Under the pieces are notes generated by a model, which saw only the letters and a list, made by a program, of their open reading frames with translations, was not told where the DNA came from and did not search any database. From an uncultured Pelagibacteraceae bacterium (GTDB lineage Bacteria; Pseudomonadota; Alphaproteobacteria; Pelagibacterales; Pelagibacteraceae): a stretch of DNA of 64,000 nt. The stretch covers positions 124,001 to 188,000 of the forward strand of contig CACJEN010000002.1 of NCBI GenBank assembly GCA_902592445.1, read 5' to 3'. The first letter of the stretch is position 1. Each line of letters opens with the position of its first letter. The position numbers were made by a program, and so were the translations under genes. Below, piece by piece: positions 18,464 through 25,783 of the stretch.

Positions 18464-19628
18464 TTCACTTTCATTTATATCAATTTCCTCTGTCTACTCT
18501 CAAGAAGATATTAACTTACTTTTTAATGAAAATATGAATGAAAATATTACAAGAGGAGGTACGTCCATTGGTGATTATTCAATTAACGAAAATTTTACGA
18601 CCATTGGAAAAGAGATATTCCCTTTTGAAACTTTGAAAATTATTAATAAGCTTGAAAATGATGAAAATAAAACAAGAGGATCAGTTGGCCAAAATATTTA
18701 TGGCAAATATTCAAGAAGTGTAGTCCTTATTTATAACGATGATAATAAAAATACTGGATCTGGTTCCGTAATTTTAAAAGATATAGGTGCAATAATTACT
18801 AATTGGCATGTAATACAAAATGCTAAATCTGTGGGTGTAATTTTCAAAAAAGATGGAGAGATTAAGAAAAGCGATGTTTACATAGCAGATGTGGTTGGCT
18901 ACGATGCAACTAAAGACTTAGCAGTATTGCAACTTTCTGGAAAAGTTCCTGATGATGTAAATGAATTAAGATTATCCAATAAACTTCCTGAGGTCGGATC
19001 AGACGTTCATGCAATTGGTCACCCAGGGTCTCTTTCTTGGACATATACAAAAGGATACGTTAGCCAGTTAAGAAATAACTATAAATGGACTTATGAAAAA
19101 ACACTGCACGAGGCATCAATAATTCAAACTCAAACCCCAATTAGCCCTGGAAACTCCGGCGGACCTTTAATCGGACCAGATGGTTTATTAATTGGTGTAA
19201 ACTCGTTTAAAGCAAAAGGAGAAAATTTAAATTTTGCAGTCAACTCATTAGAGGTAATTAACTTTTTAAAAAATATAAAACAAATTGGAAAAAAAGAACC
19301 AAAGCTTAGAGAAACAGATAAAAAAGTTAAAAAAGTTGTTAAAAAAATTGATACTGATAATGATGGTAAACCAGATACATTTTACTATGATGATGATGGA
19401 GATGGTATTTTAGATACAGTCGTTCAAGATAAAAATCAAAATGGAAAACCTGAAATGGTTGGAGTAGACACTAATAAAGATGGACGACCAGACGTTATTG
19501 GACATGATAAAAATGAAGATGGCTCAATTGATGCTTGGGTAGTAGACAGTGATTTTGATGGTAAAGCGGACTCAATTGGTATCGATACTGATGGAGACGG
19601 TAAACCTGACAAGTTTAATAAAGTTTAA
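18432..19628 (+). CDS. Secreted trypsin-like serine protease with C-terminal calcium-binding-like repeats
   Basis: The 398-residue protein has a signal peptide (KKIYLTILFISLSFISISSVYS), a trypsin/HtrA-fold domain with the triad His in ITNWHVIQ (about 126), Asp in TKDLAVLQL (about 162) and Ser in SPGNSGGPL (about 242), then a Lys-rich linker and about six DxDxDGxxD-type repeats from residue 290 to the end, resembling thrombospondin type 3 or dockerin/EF-hand loops. No PDZ domain is seen, unlike DegP. I chose the GTG start because GGAGA lies 8 nt upstream; an in-frame ATG six bases earlier is possible. Its start lies inside the opposite-strand CHAT gene. Confidence 0.85.
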   Translation: MKKIYLTILFISLSFISISSVYSQEDINLLFNENMNENITRGGTSIGDYSINENFTTIGKEIFPFETLKIINKLENDENKTRGSVGQNIYGKYSRSVVLIYNDDNKNTGSGSVILKDIGAIITNWHVIQNAKSVGVIFKKDGEIKKSDVYIADVVGYDATKDLAVLQLSGKVPDDVNELRLSNKLPEVGSDVHAIGHPGSLSWTYTKGYVSQLRNNYKWTYEKTLHEASIIQTQTPISPGNSGGPLIGPDGLLIGVNSFKAKGENLNFAVNSLEVINFLKNIKQIGKKEPKLRETDKKVKKVVKKIDTDNDGKPDTFYYDDDGDGILDTVVQDKNQNGKPEMVGVDTNKDGRPDVIGHDKNEDGSIDAWVVDSDFDGKADSIGIDTDGDGKPDKFNKV

Positions 19629-19652
19629 TTGAATAAATTTTACTTATTTCTC

Positions 19653-19681
19653 TTGTTCAATTATAAATATTATCATAAATA
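19653..19681 (+). promoter_or_regulatory. Orphan tRNA-Leu promoter at left island border
   Basis: TTGTTC, 17 bp spacer, TAAATA. The same layout (TTGTTC-17-TAAACA) precedes the intact tRNA-Leu. If active it would transcribe the tRNA 5' fragment and read into the island. Confidence 0.5.
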
Positions 19682-19699
19682 CTCATGAAATTCACAAAT

Positions 19700-19738
19700 G
19701 CCCTCGTGGTGAAATTGGTAGACACAAAGGACTTAAAA
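19700..19738 (+). pseudogene. tRNA-Leu(TAA) 5'-half fragment (attachment-site remnant)
   Basis: The first 39 bases of tRNA-Leu, from the acceptor stem through the anticodon loop CTTAAAA, are identical to the complete gene at 21779. The sequence diverges immediately after the loop, and no 3' half follows. This is the expected scar of site-specific integration with crossover in or near the anticodon loop. Confidence 0.92.
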
Positions 19739-19758
19739 GCCGAGTAATAGAAGTTAAA

Positions 19759-19786
19759 GTCAGTCCTTAGTAGTCCAAGGTAGTCT
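19759..19786 (-). repeat. Tandem rGACTAC repeats, possible integrase arm-type sites
   Basis: Read on the minus strand, this contains AGACTAC, GGACTAC and a third degenerate GGACTGAC unit spaced 10 bp apart, starting about 20 bp inside the tRNA fragment. The same hexamer occurs in direct repeat at both ends of island 2. The integrase arm-site role is inferred. Confidence 0.5.
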
Positions 19787-19876
19787 AAATATCCTGAAAA
19801 AATCTTATAACTCTAATTTAGCTTTCAATTAAGATTAGAAAATAAGGCTTAATTAATTTCCTCAAACTGTTACAAG

Positions 19877-19896
19877 ACTATTACACAGAGAGATAA
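19877..19896 (+). repeat. 20-bp direct repeat, left copy, in island 1
   Basis: ACTATTACACAGAGAGATAA is repeated exactly at 21688-21707. The copies flank the single cargo gene just inside the island ends, suggesting recombinase or excisionase sites, or ends of an inner module. Confidence 0.8.
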
Positions 19897-19937
19897 TTCA
19901 AATAGTACATTTTTGAGGTTTTTGATAATATTTGATA

Positions 19938-21653
19938 ATGAAGAAAGGCAAATCAAAAAAAAATTGGTTTAAAGTTCAATTTGAAAAGCATCCTTATATT
20001 TACAGCGCTCTAATTGGTTGGCCAATTCTTTATTACATTTTATTGATAATTGATGATAATTCTAAAGTTGATGCGGAAGTTTTGCTTATAATTTTATTAT
20101 CATTTCCGATTATAATATTTTTCCTATGGTTTCGTAAGAATAAATCAAAAGTAAAATCTTTTTATAAAAGGAATAATAAAATATTTAATAGAGTTTATTT
20201 CTATCTAGGTAGTGTTTTTTCCCTAATTCCTATTGCTTGCATAGTTGGAATTATAGCAACTGGTAGTGTTAGTAATTTTATAGAGAGAGCCAAATTTGAG
20301 ATAAATGCTGCGGTATTGACTTATAGCGAATATGATTATTGCCAGTCACCGGATCTTATTGCTTATTCAGGATATCCTAAAGATAACAGAATATATTTTT
20401 TTAAAGAACAAACTCAATATATAGATTATTTTGAAAATGAACTTCCTGGACTTATCTTAAGAGATTTAGACCTTTTTAATGTTAATCACTGTATAGGCAC
20501 AAGATATCTTTTAAAAGAAGCTCAAAATGGAAGTGAATTAGCAAAAGAAATTCTTGTTGCTTATCCTCCTGAGTTGAGGAATTGGTATTCCTTTCCATGG
20601 GATACAGAAAATAATAAATACATCTTTTCAAGATATGAAAAAAATATAGCAAACATGGATCTTGATAACCCCGCTATAGCATATAGTTATGCTGTGTATC
20701 TTGACAAAAATTTAGATGAGGTTTGGTGGTCAATGGATGAAATTAAATCTCCTATTAAACCTGAGGCATTAAAATATTTAAAACAATCTGCAGAGGACGG
20801 ATACCTTTTAGCAATGTCTACATTAACATTATCTAGTCTATCAAAGAATTATGCTCATATTAATTGTGATAATTTTATGAAATACATTTATGCTCTTTCA
20901 GAAAAGAATTCGTTAATAGCATATCATAATTTAATGAACGCATATATGGGTAAACTTTCTACTGATATGAATAAACATATTTATAAATGTTTAAATCAAA
21001 GTCCTAATTTCTCTAAAGCTTTTTTAATGTTATCAGATATGCCTTTTAATGGATCGTCACGAAGCACAGTAAAAAAATCAAATAACCTTAAATCATCTGT
21101 GCCAGCTATTTTTTATTTATATGGATTAGGAGATGTAGAACAAAATTATGATAAAGCGTATGAACTATTTAGTTATAGTGATGATAAGATAAATAATGAA
21201 GGTATACCCGATCATGCTTATTTGGCTTATATGAACTATATGGGCATGGGTGTTCAACAAAATCAAAACAAAGGCAAAGGTTTAACTATAGAATTAATCA
21301 AAACAAACATTCTATATAGTTTAAAAACAGATAAATCAGGCTTACTACAATCTTGTACTAATTTTGATAATTATGAAAATTTCAGAAGAGAAATTAGAAA
21401 AGCAAATAAGTTGGATAATGAGATATCGGAAAAATACATTGATAACGATAGATATGTACCTGATGAAGAAATTAATAAAAATCTTATGATTTTTTTAAGC
21501 GACATAAGAAATACACTAGGTCAATGCCTTTTAAACTCTGATCATGAGGTAAGTATTAAATTTTTAGAAGGCTATATATATAACAGAGTGAGTGAATGGT
21601 TTCAAAATCCAGAGTTAGTTAAAAATTTAAACTATCTAGGAAAACCAAATTAA
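19938..21653 (+). CDS. Membrane-anchored Sel1-like repeat protein (island 1 cargo)
   Basis: No family name is certain. The 571-residue protein has three N-terminal hydrophobic helices (YSALIGWPILYYILL, VLLIILLSFPIIIFFLWF and a longer one near residue 100), then a large soluble region. Sel1-like helical repeats appear late (YLYGLGDVEQNYDKAYELF, AYLAYMNYMGMGVQQNQNKG). The ORF track begins at TTG; the ATG six bases later is preferred. It is the only gene on island 1. Sel1 repeats usually mediate protein-protein contacts; the role here is unknown. Confidence 0.7.
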   Translation: MKKGKSKKNWFKVQFEKHPYIYSALIGWPILYYILLIIDDNSKVDAEVLLIILLSFPIIIFFLWFRKNKSKVKSFYKRNNKIFNRVYFYLGSVFSLIPIACIVGIIATGSVSNFIERAKFEINAAVLTYSEYDYCQSPDLIAYSGYPKDNRIYFFKEQTQYIDYFENELPGLILRDLDLFNVNHCIGTRYLLKEAQNGSELAKEILVAYPPELRNWYSFPWDTENNKYIFSRYEKNIANMDLDNPAIAYSYAVYLDKNLDEVWWSMDEIKSPIKPEALKYLKQSAEDGYLLAMSTLTLSSLSKNYAHINCDNFMKYIYALSEKNSLIAYHNLMNAYMGKLSTDMNKHIYKCLNQSPNFSKAFLMLSDMPFNGSSRSTVKKSNNLKSSVPAIFYLYGLGDVEQNYDKAYELFSYSDDKINNEGIPDHAYLAYMNYMGMGVQQNQNKGKGLTIELIKTNILYSLKTDKSGLLQSCTNFDNYENFRREIRKANKLDNEISEKYIDNDRYVPDEEINKNLMIFLSDIRNTLGQCLLNSDHEVSIKFLEGYIYNRVSEWFQNPELVKNLNYLGKPN

Positions 21654-21687
21654 TAAATATAGGATTTTATAGGACAACTATTACTAA

Positions 21688-21707
21688 ACTATTACACAGA
21701 GAGATAA
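21688..21707 (+). repeat. 20-bp direct repeat, right copy, in island 1
   Basis: An exact copy of 19877-19896. A second, partial CTATTACT unit lies about 12 bp upstream, giving a tandem look typical of recombinase-binding arms. Confidence 0.8.
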
Positions 21708-21713
21708 ATTAAA

Positions 21714-21817
21714 AAATTTTACTTATTAACCTTGTTCAATTATAAATATTAGCATAAACACTCATGAAAATAACTCATGCCCTCGTGGTGAAATTGGTAG
21801 ACACAAAGGACTTAAAA
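21714..21817 (+). repeat. Right copy of the 104-bp direct repeat
   Basis: This contains the promoter and 5' half of the intact tRNA-Leu gene and pairs with 19635-19738. Upstream mismatches between the copies suggest that one came from a diverged relative rather than from a recent duplication. Confidence 0.9.
21732..21760 (+). promoter_or_regulatory. Promoter of tRNA-Leu(TAA), possibly also nadK
   Basis: TTGTTC, 17 bp, TAAACA, ending about 19 bp before the tRNA 5' end. Since nadK begins five bases after the tRNA, this promoter may also drive nadK. Confidence 0.55.
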
Positions 21818-21864
21818 TCCTTGCCCTTTTGGGAGTGCCAGTTCGAGTCTGGCCGAGGGCACCA
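21779..21864 (+). tRNA. tRNA-Leu(TAA)
   Basis: An 86-nt type II tRNA with encoded CCA. Acceptor strands GCCCTCG/CGAGGGC pair fully, the anticodon arm is AAGGA-CTTAAAA-TCCTT with anticodon TAA, a long variable arm follows, and the T loop is GTTCGAGTC. It is the restored target gene of island 1. Confidence 0.97.
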
Positions 21865-21868
21865 CTAA

Positions 21869-22642
21869 GTGATTAAACCTCATATACTTTTTGATAATAA
21901 TAATTACTCGATTAAAATTAAAAATTTCATAAAGAAGAAACTAGGTCATTACACTATAATTAAATCTAATGTGATTGTAGTAGTTGGGGGAGATGGTTTC
22001 ATGCTTGGATCTCTTAAAAAATATCATAAATTCAATAAAAAGTTTTATGGAATAAATTCTGGAAACTATGGTTTTTTAATGAATAAATTTTCAACAAAAC
22101 ACACAATTAGCAACTTATCCAAATCTTTAAGAGTTGTAACAATTTCTCCATTAGAGATGACTGTAAGAACAAAATCAAAAATCACAAAAAAATCTATCGC
22201 AATAAACGAAGTTTCAATATTAAGACAAAGTAAACAGGCTGCATCACTTTCAATTTCAAATAATACAAAAACTATTATAAAAAATTTAGTCTCTGATGGA
22301 GTATTGGTATCTACACCAGCTGGGAGTACAGCGTATAATTTATCAGTTCATGGCCCAATATTAGATATAGATTCAAAAAAATTGGCTATTAGTCCAATAA
22401 GCCCTTTTAGACCTAGAAGATGGAAGGGAAAAATAATTGGCGATAAGTCTAAAATCATTATTAAAAATATAAATCCCAAAAAGAGACCAGTAAGTGCAGT
22501 TGCAGACAATGTAGAAGTAAGAAATGCGACTACTATCACAATTAAAATTAATAAAAAAATTAGATTTAATCTTTTATATGACTCAAACAGAAGTCTTCAA
22601 AAAAAAATTAAAATTGAACAAATTAGAAATGAAACTAATTAA
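21869..22642 (+). CDS. nadK: NAD kinase
   Basis: NAD kinase phosphorylates NAD to NADP in the cytosol and is essential. The 257 residues contain the GGDG motif in VVVGGDGFMLGSL, the NSGNYGFLMN loop, and TPAGSTAYNLSVHGPI for NAD binding. It starts with GTG only five bases after the tRNA-Leu 3' CCA, and the tRNA acceptor strand (GAGG) is the only visible Shine-Dalgarno-like sequence. Expression therefore probably depends on the tRNA promoter or on weakly led translation. The C-terminus is slightly short but in family range. Confidence 0.93.
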   Translation: MIKPHILFDNNNYSIKIKNFIKKKLGHYTIIKSNVIVVVGGDGFMLGSLKKYHKFNKKFYGINSGNYGFLMNKFSTKHTISNLSKSLRVVTISPLEMTVRTKSKITKKSIAINEVSILRQSKQAASLSISNNTKTIIKNLVSDGVLVSTPAGSTAYNLSVHGPILDIDSKKLAISPISPFRPRRWKGKIIGDKSKIIIKNINPKKRPVSAVADNVEVRNATTITIKINKKIRFNLLYDSNRSLQKKIKIEQIRNETN

Positions 22643-23104
22643 ATGAGAAAATTTATTTTTTATATTTTTTTTGCTAACTTTTTAATGTTTAATGCAGTTG
22701 CTACAAACATTAAAATTGATCACGAAATTAATACCTCATTTCAATGTAAATTTGAAAAAATTATAATTAAAAATGCTGAATATAATTATAAAGTTTTTAC
22801 TTCAGACGAAATTGAAAATGAAAATTTAAATAATTTTGAAATTATCTCCAAAAGACCAAATGATTTAATTATTAATGGTTTATCATCTTTTTTAAGCGAT
22901 CCTGAAAACCTAGAGGTAAAAATAGTAAATACAGATGTAGTATTATTTAAAGGGTTAGACAAAAATAAGAATTATTCAGAGTCTGGAATTATTAATAGAA
23001 AATCAGGAGAGCTAGTTCACGAAATAACAAGAGATATCAATAGCGAAACAACTGAAAAGGATATTACTTTTTATGATTGCAAGGAAACTAACAAAAACGT
23101 TTAA
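22643..23104 (+). CDS. Small exported protein of unknown function (two Cys)
   Basis: The family is not recognised. The 153 residues start with a signal peptide (FIFYIFFANFLMFNAVA). The mature part has one cysteine near each end (FQCKFEK and FYDCKE), a spacing suited to a disulfide in the periplasm, and the phrase KNAEYNYKVF. The next gene has a similar size, Cys placement and an RNNEYNYSSF phrase, so they may be distant paralogs. It begins one base after nadK ends. Confidence 0.6.
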   Translation: MRKFIFYIFFANFLMFNAVATNIKIDHEINTSFQCKFEKIIIKNAEYNYKVFTSDEIENENLNNFEIISKRPNDLIINGLSSFLSDPENLEVKIVNTDVVLFKGLDKNKNYSESGIINRKSGELVHEITRDINSETTEKDITFYDCKETNKNV

Positions 23105-23110
23105 AGATTA

Positions 23111-23581
23111 ATGAAAAAACTCTTAGGGATCGTGTTTCTGGGTTTGTTGTGGTTCAATATATCTAATGCACAGATTTTTAATTTTGAAAAAGTCTATATG
23201 TGTGGACCTAAAAAAATTTCATATGATGAGCAACATAAATCTAGAGGTTGGTACTATACAATTCATTTAGATAAAGATGAGAGATTTATTATTAGAAATA
23301 ATGAATATAATTATTCTTCTTTTGAAAAAACATACTATCATACTTTATGGGTTCAAAATGGCAAAATAACTTCAGCAGAACTCTCTAAAGACTCAACTAC
23401 TTATTATTTTGAGCTTACAAGTATATATTTACCTGGTGCCACAGATTCTTATAAACGAATAAAATATTTAGATATTAATTTTGACTCGATGACCTATGTA
23501 CAAAAAATCAAAGATATAAATGTTGATGGCACATCAAAAATGTTAAATCCCAAAAGTGGAGTTTGTTGGAAAGAGTGGTAA
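23111..23581 (+). CDS. Small exported protein of unknown function (two Cys, paralog-like)
   Basis: A 156-residue product with a signal peptide (LLGIVFLGLLWFNISNA). It is aromatic-rich and probably beta-structured, with terminal cysteines in YMCGPKK and GVCWKEW and a middle NNEYNYSSF like its neighbour. It sits 6 bp after the preceding gene, so they are probably co-expressed. No enzymatic motif is seen. Confidence 0.6.
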   Translation: MKKLLGIVFLGLLWFNISNAQIFNFEKVYMCGPKKISYDEQHKSRGWYYTIHLDKDERFIIRNNEYNYSSFEKTYYHTLWVQNGKITSAELSKDSTTYYFELTSIYLPGATDSYKRIKYLDINFDSMTYVQKIKDINVDGTSKMLNPKSGVCWKEW

Positions 23582-23660
23582 AAATAATTTTATTACTTGC
23601 TTGATTGATCCACCCTCTATACACAATTAAAATGTATAGTGAGTAAAGACTATTAGCTGA

Positions 23661-24260
23661 ATGAATTTTCTTTTTTATAATAAGAAAAATATAACCAAAA
23701 AAAATTTCTTTTTTAGATTAATCTTATTTTTAATAGTTTTTTGGTACAGTTTTAATATAGTCAAATTAACCATTAATGGATTTAATGATCCAGATATTCC
23801 CTTTTCATTTCTTCATAATGTAGATTTAATTTTTCATGAAGCAGGACATTTAATATTTAGTTTTTTTGGAGACTTCATCACTGCTCTAGGGGGGACGATG
23901 ATGCAGTTAATAATTCCTTTGACCTGTTCGTATGTATTACTAGTTAAATCTAAAGATCCTTTTGGTAGTGCAATATGTTTCTGGTGGGTTGGAGAAAATT
24001 TTTTAGATATATCTATATATATGAATGATGCGGAGCGAATGTGGCTTCCATTATTAGGTGGAAGATTTGGACATTCAGCTCCTTATGGGGTGCACGATTG
24101 GAATTATATTTTTACCGAATTAAATATTTTAGGACTCTGTCAATTTTTTGCAAAATTAGTTTTTTTCTTAGGTTTAATAATTATAATTATTTCAATGATA
24201 TGGGCTTTGATTTTATTAATTAACCACTATAGTTTAATTAAAAATGATTTAAGGAAATAA
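23661..24260 (+). CDS. Integral membrane protein with HEAGH metalloprotease-like motif
   Basis: A 199-residue protein with about four to five membrane helices. A zinc-binding HEXXH motif (DLIFHEAGHLIF, residues 59-63) lies at the start of a hydrophobic segment, as in M50-type intramembrane metalloproteases. A possible third ligand is the glutamate or aspartate in WVGENFLDIS. It is shorter than typical site-2 proteases and lacks a clear NxxPxxxLDG motif, so protease activity is inferred. It is followed 14 bp later by the pilin-like gene. Confidence 0.6.
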   Translation: MNFLFYNKKNITKKNFFFRLILFLIVFWYSFNIVKLTINGFNDPDIPFSFLHNVDLIFHEAGHLIFSFFGDFITALGGTMMQLIIPLTCSYVLLVKSKDPFGSAICFWWVGENFLDISIYMNDAERMWLPLLGGRFGHSAPYGVHDWNYIFTELNILGLCQFFAKLVFFLGLIIIIISMIWALILLINHYSLIKNDLRK

Positions 24261-24274
24261 TTTCTTTTTAATTA

Positions 24275-24802
24275 ATGAAACAAAGAGGCTTCACCCTAAT
24301 AGAACTCCTAGTTGTTGTAGCTATCATCGGTATTCTAGCTGCTGTAGGAGTGGTTGCATATAATGGGTATACAATTAGTGCAAAAAAAAATGCCACTAAG
24401 GCAAATCACAAAATTATTATAAAATTTATGCAAGCCGAGACTAGAAAATGCGAAATGGACTCTACATTAGGTATATTTAACCTAAATGGAACTAATCTTC
24501 TAAATTGTTCTGATATATTTGGACCATCCGTAAGTACATCAAAAATAAATTTTGCAATGAAAAATTTTTTTCAATCAACAATTAAAAATGTTTTTAATGA
24601 TAGCAGGGAGTCTATCCATCCGGGCCCTTATCAAGGTAAATGTTATCCAAGTGGTAGTCAAAGTTCTTACTTAAATGAACAAGGTGTACATCACTTAGCA
24701 GTAGGTTGGTATCCATCTCAGAATAGACTTACACTTTATCTAGATACTTGTATTGAGGATAGTGGAAAAGCAACAAGTGTAACATATAATATTCGTGATT
24801 AA
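24275..24802 (+). CDS. Type IV pilin-like protein (prepilin N-terminus)
   Basis: The N-terminus KQRGFTLIELLVVVAIIGILAAVGVVAYNGY is the classic class III prepilin leader: short basic leader, Gly, then Phe and the Glu at position 5, followed by the hydrophobic helix. The 175-residue product has four cysteines that could form disulfides in the globular head. It could be a major or minor pilin, or a competence pseudopilin. No assembly genes are in the window. It is the last chromosomal gene before island 2. Confidence 0.88.
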   Translation: MKQRGFTLIELLVVVAIIGILAAVGVVAYNGYTISAKKNATKANHKIIIKFMQAETRKCEMDSTLGIFNLNGTNLLNCSDIFGPSVSTSKINFAMKNFFQSTIKNVFNDSRESIHPGPYQGKCYPSGSQSSYLNEQGVHHLAVGWYPSQNRLTLYLDTCIEDSGKATSVTYNIRD

Positions 24803-24883
24803 TTACAGCCTTAGTCTGCTCAGAGCACAGTTAAAAAACGTAATTTAACTTTTTTATAAAATTAAGTCTTATTTATTGAGTGA

Positions 24884-24931
24884 TGGTGCCCCCGCACGGA
24901 TTCGAACCGCGGACCTATTGATTACAAATCA
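24884..24931 (-). pseudogene. tRNA-Thr(TGT) 3'-half fragment (attachment-site remnant)
   Basis: 48 bp identical to 32375-32422. On the minus strand this is the 3' half of tRNA-Thr from just before the anticodon loop to the CCA end. The rest of the tRNA is missing; the next bases differ completely. It marks the left border of island 2. The rest of the 269-bp gap between the pilin and prsW holds only att-like repeats. Confidence 0.93.
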
Positions 24932-25008
24932 GTAAGCGTAAATAATTTTCCTTTCATTAAGGTTGATACTACTTAACTTTTACACTCCCGTCTACAAACA
25001 TCATTTAT

Positions 25009-25029
25009 AAAGACTACAAAAAGACTACA
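25009..25029 (+). repeat. 21-bp repeat with two GACTAC units, left end of island 2
   Basis: AAAGACTACAAAAAGACTACA is identical to 32251-32271 and in the same orientation. Two GACTAC units are spaced 11 bp apart, about one helical turn, as expected for recombinase arm-type sites (role inferred). Confidence 0.75.
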
Positions 25030-25071
25030 CTTAGGTTAGACATTATTTTAATCTTTTGGTAGCTTTTAAAA

Positions 25072-25776
25072 ATGATCACTCTGTTAATTACATTGGTTCC
25101 TCCATTGTTAATTTTATTATATTTTGTATTAACTGATAAATTTAAAGAACCTAAAGGCACTGTAATATTAATTTTCTTTCTTGGTTTTTTAATTTGTTTA
25201 CCTGCAGGAATATTGAATGGTCTAAGTCATGATTTTTTTTACGATGGATCAAAATATTCTGAAAATTTAACTAGTAGTTTCTTAGGTCCAGCGTGGGCTG
25301 AAGAGTTGTTAAAGTTTTCAATTCTTTATTTAATAGTTTTAAAAAGAAATGAATTCAATGAACCTATGGATGGTTTGGTTTATGGAGTCGTTGTTTCTTT
25401 AGGTTTTGCAACTTATGAGAATTATACTTACGTATATGAATGGGCTGAGCAAATAGCAAAAGACGAGGGTTATGATTTTGCTGAATTATCATATTTAGTA
25501 GCACTAGGCAGATCATACTCCGCCATTCCTTTGCATGGACTTAACGGTGCTGTAATGGGCTATTATTTTGGAATGTATGCTTTCACCGGAAATAAAAATT
25601 ATTTGATATTGTCATTAATTTTACCTTATCTATTTCACGGTTTTTATAATTTTCTTGGATGGCCAGACTCAATGTGGATCATACTTACTTTAGTTTTTTC
25701 TTCTCTGTATCTGCATAAACAATTAAAAAATAAGCAAAAATTAAAAAAGAGAGAACAAGAAGTTAAAAAAATATAA
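25072..25776 (+). CDS. PrsW-family intramembrane metalloprotease
   Basis: A 234-residue polytopic membrane protein. The PrsW/Rce1-like motifs are present: paired glutamates in WAEELLKF (residues 77-78), the YGVVVSLGFATYENYTY block with Glu 116, a histidine in IPLHGLNGAVMGYYFG (155), and a second in YLFHGFYNF (189). In Bacillus, PrsW cuts an anti-sigma factor; the substrate here is unknown. It is first in a four-gene operon whose next two products are bitopic membrane proteins, which are plausible substrates. Confidence 0.88.
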   Translation: MITLLITLVPPLLILLYFVLTDKFKEPKGTVILIFFLGFLICLPAGILNGLSHDFFYDGSKYSENLTSSFLGPAWAEELLKFSILYLIVLKRNEFNEPMDGLVYGVVVSLGFATYENYTYVYEWAEQIAKDEGYDFAELSYLVALGRSYSAIPLHGLNGAVMGYYFGMYAFTGNKNYLILSLILPYLFHGFYNFLGWPDSMWIILTLVFSSLYLHKQLKNKQKLKKREQEVKKI

Positions 25777-25783
25777 TTCAAAT

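Larger units (their letters stand above)
19635..19738 (+). repeat. Left copy of a 104-bp direct repeat (tRNA-Leu promoter plus 5' half)
   Basis: This segment matches 21714-21817 with about nine mismatches and no gaps. All mismatches lie upstream of the tRNA portion; the 39 tRNA bases are identical. The two copies are 2,079 bp apart and bound island 1. Confidence 0.9.
19739..21817. mobile_element. Island 1: 2.1-kb element integrated at tRNA-Leu(TAA)
   Basis: The element is bounded by the direct repeat that includes the tRNA 5' half. It holds one large gene, short repeats inside each end, and no integrase. The intact tRNA is at the right, so the element appears to have brought a new promoter and 5' half while the native 3' half stayed in place. 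About 200 bp left of the cargo gene hold only att-like repeats. Confidence 0.8.

Noticed and set aside
24041-24223. 60-codon ORF inside the HEAGH membrane gene
   Set aside because: It is in an alternate frame of a coherent membrane protein with no start signal or motif.
25009-25029. Short GACTAC repeats as a CRISPR-like array
   Set aside because: Units are 6-8 bp at 10-11 bp spacing with no spacers; they fit protein-binding arm sites better.
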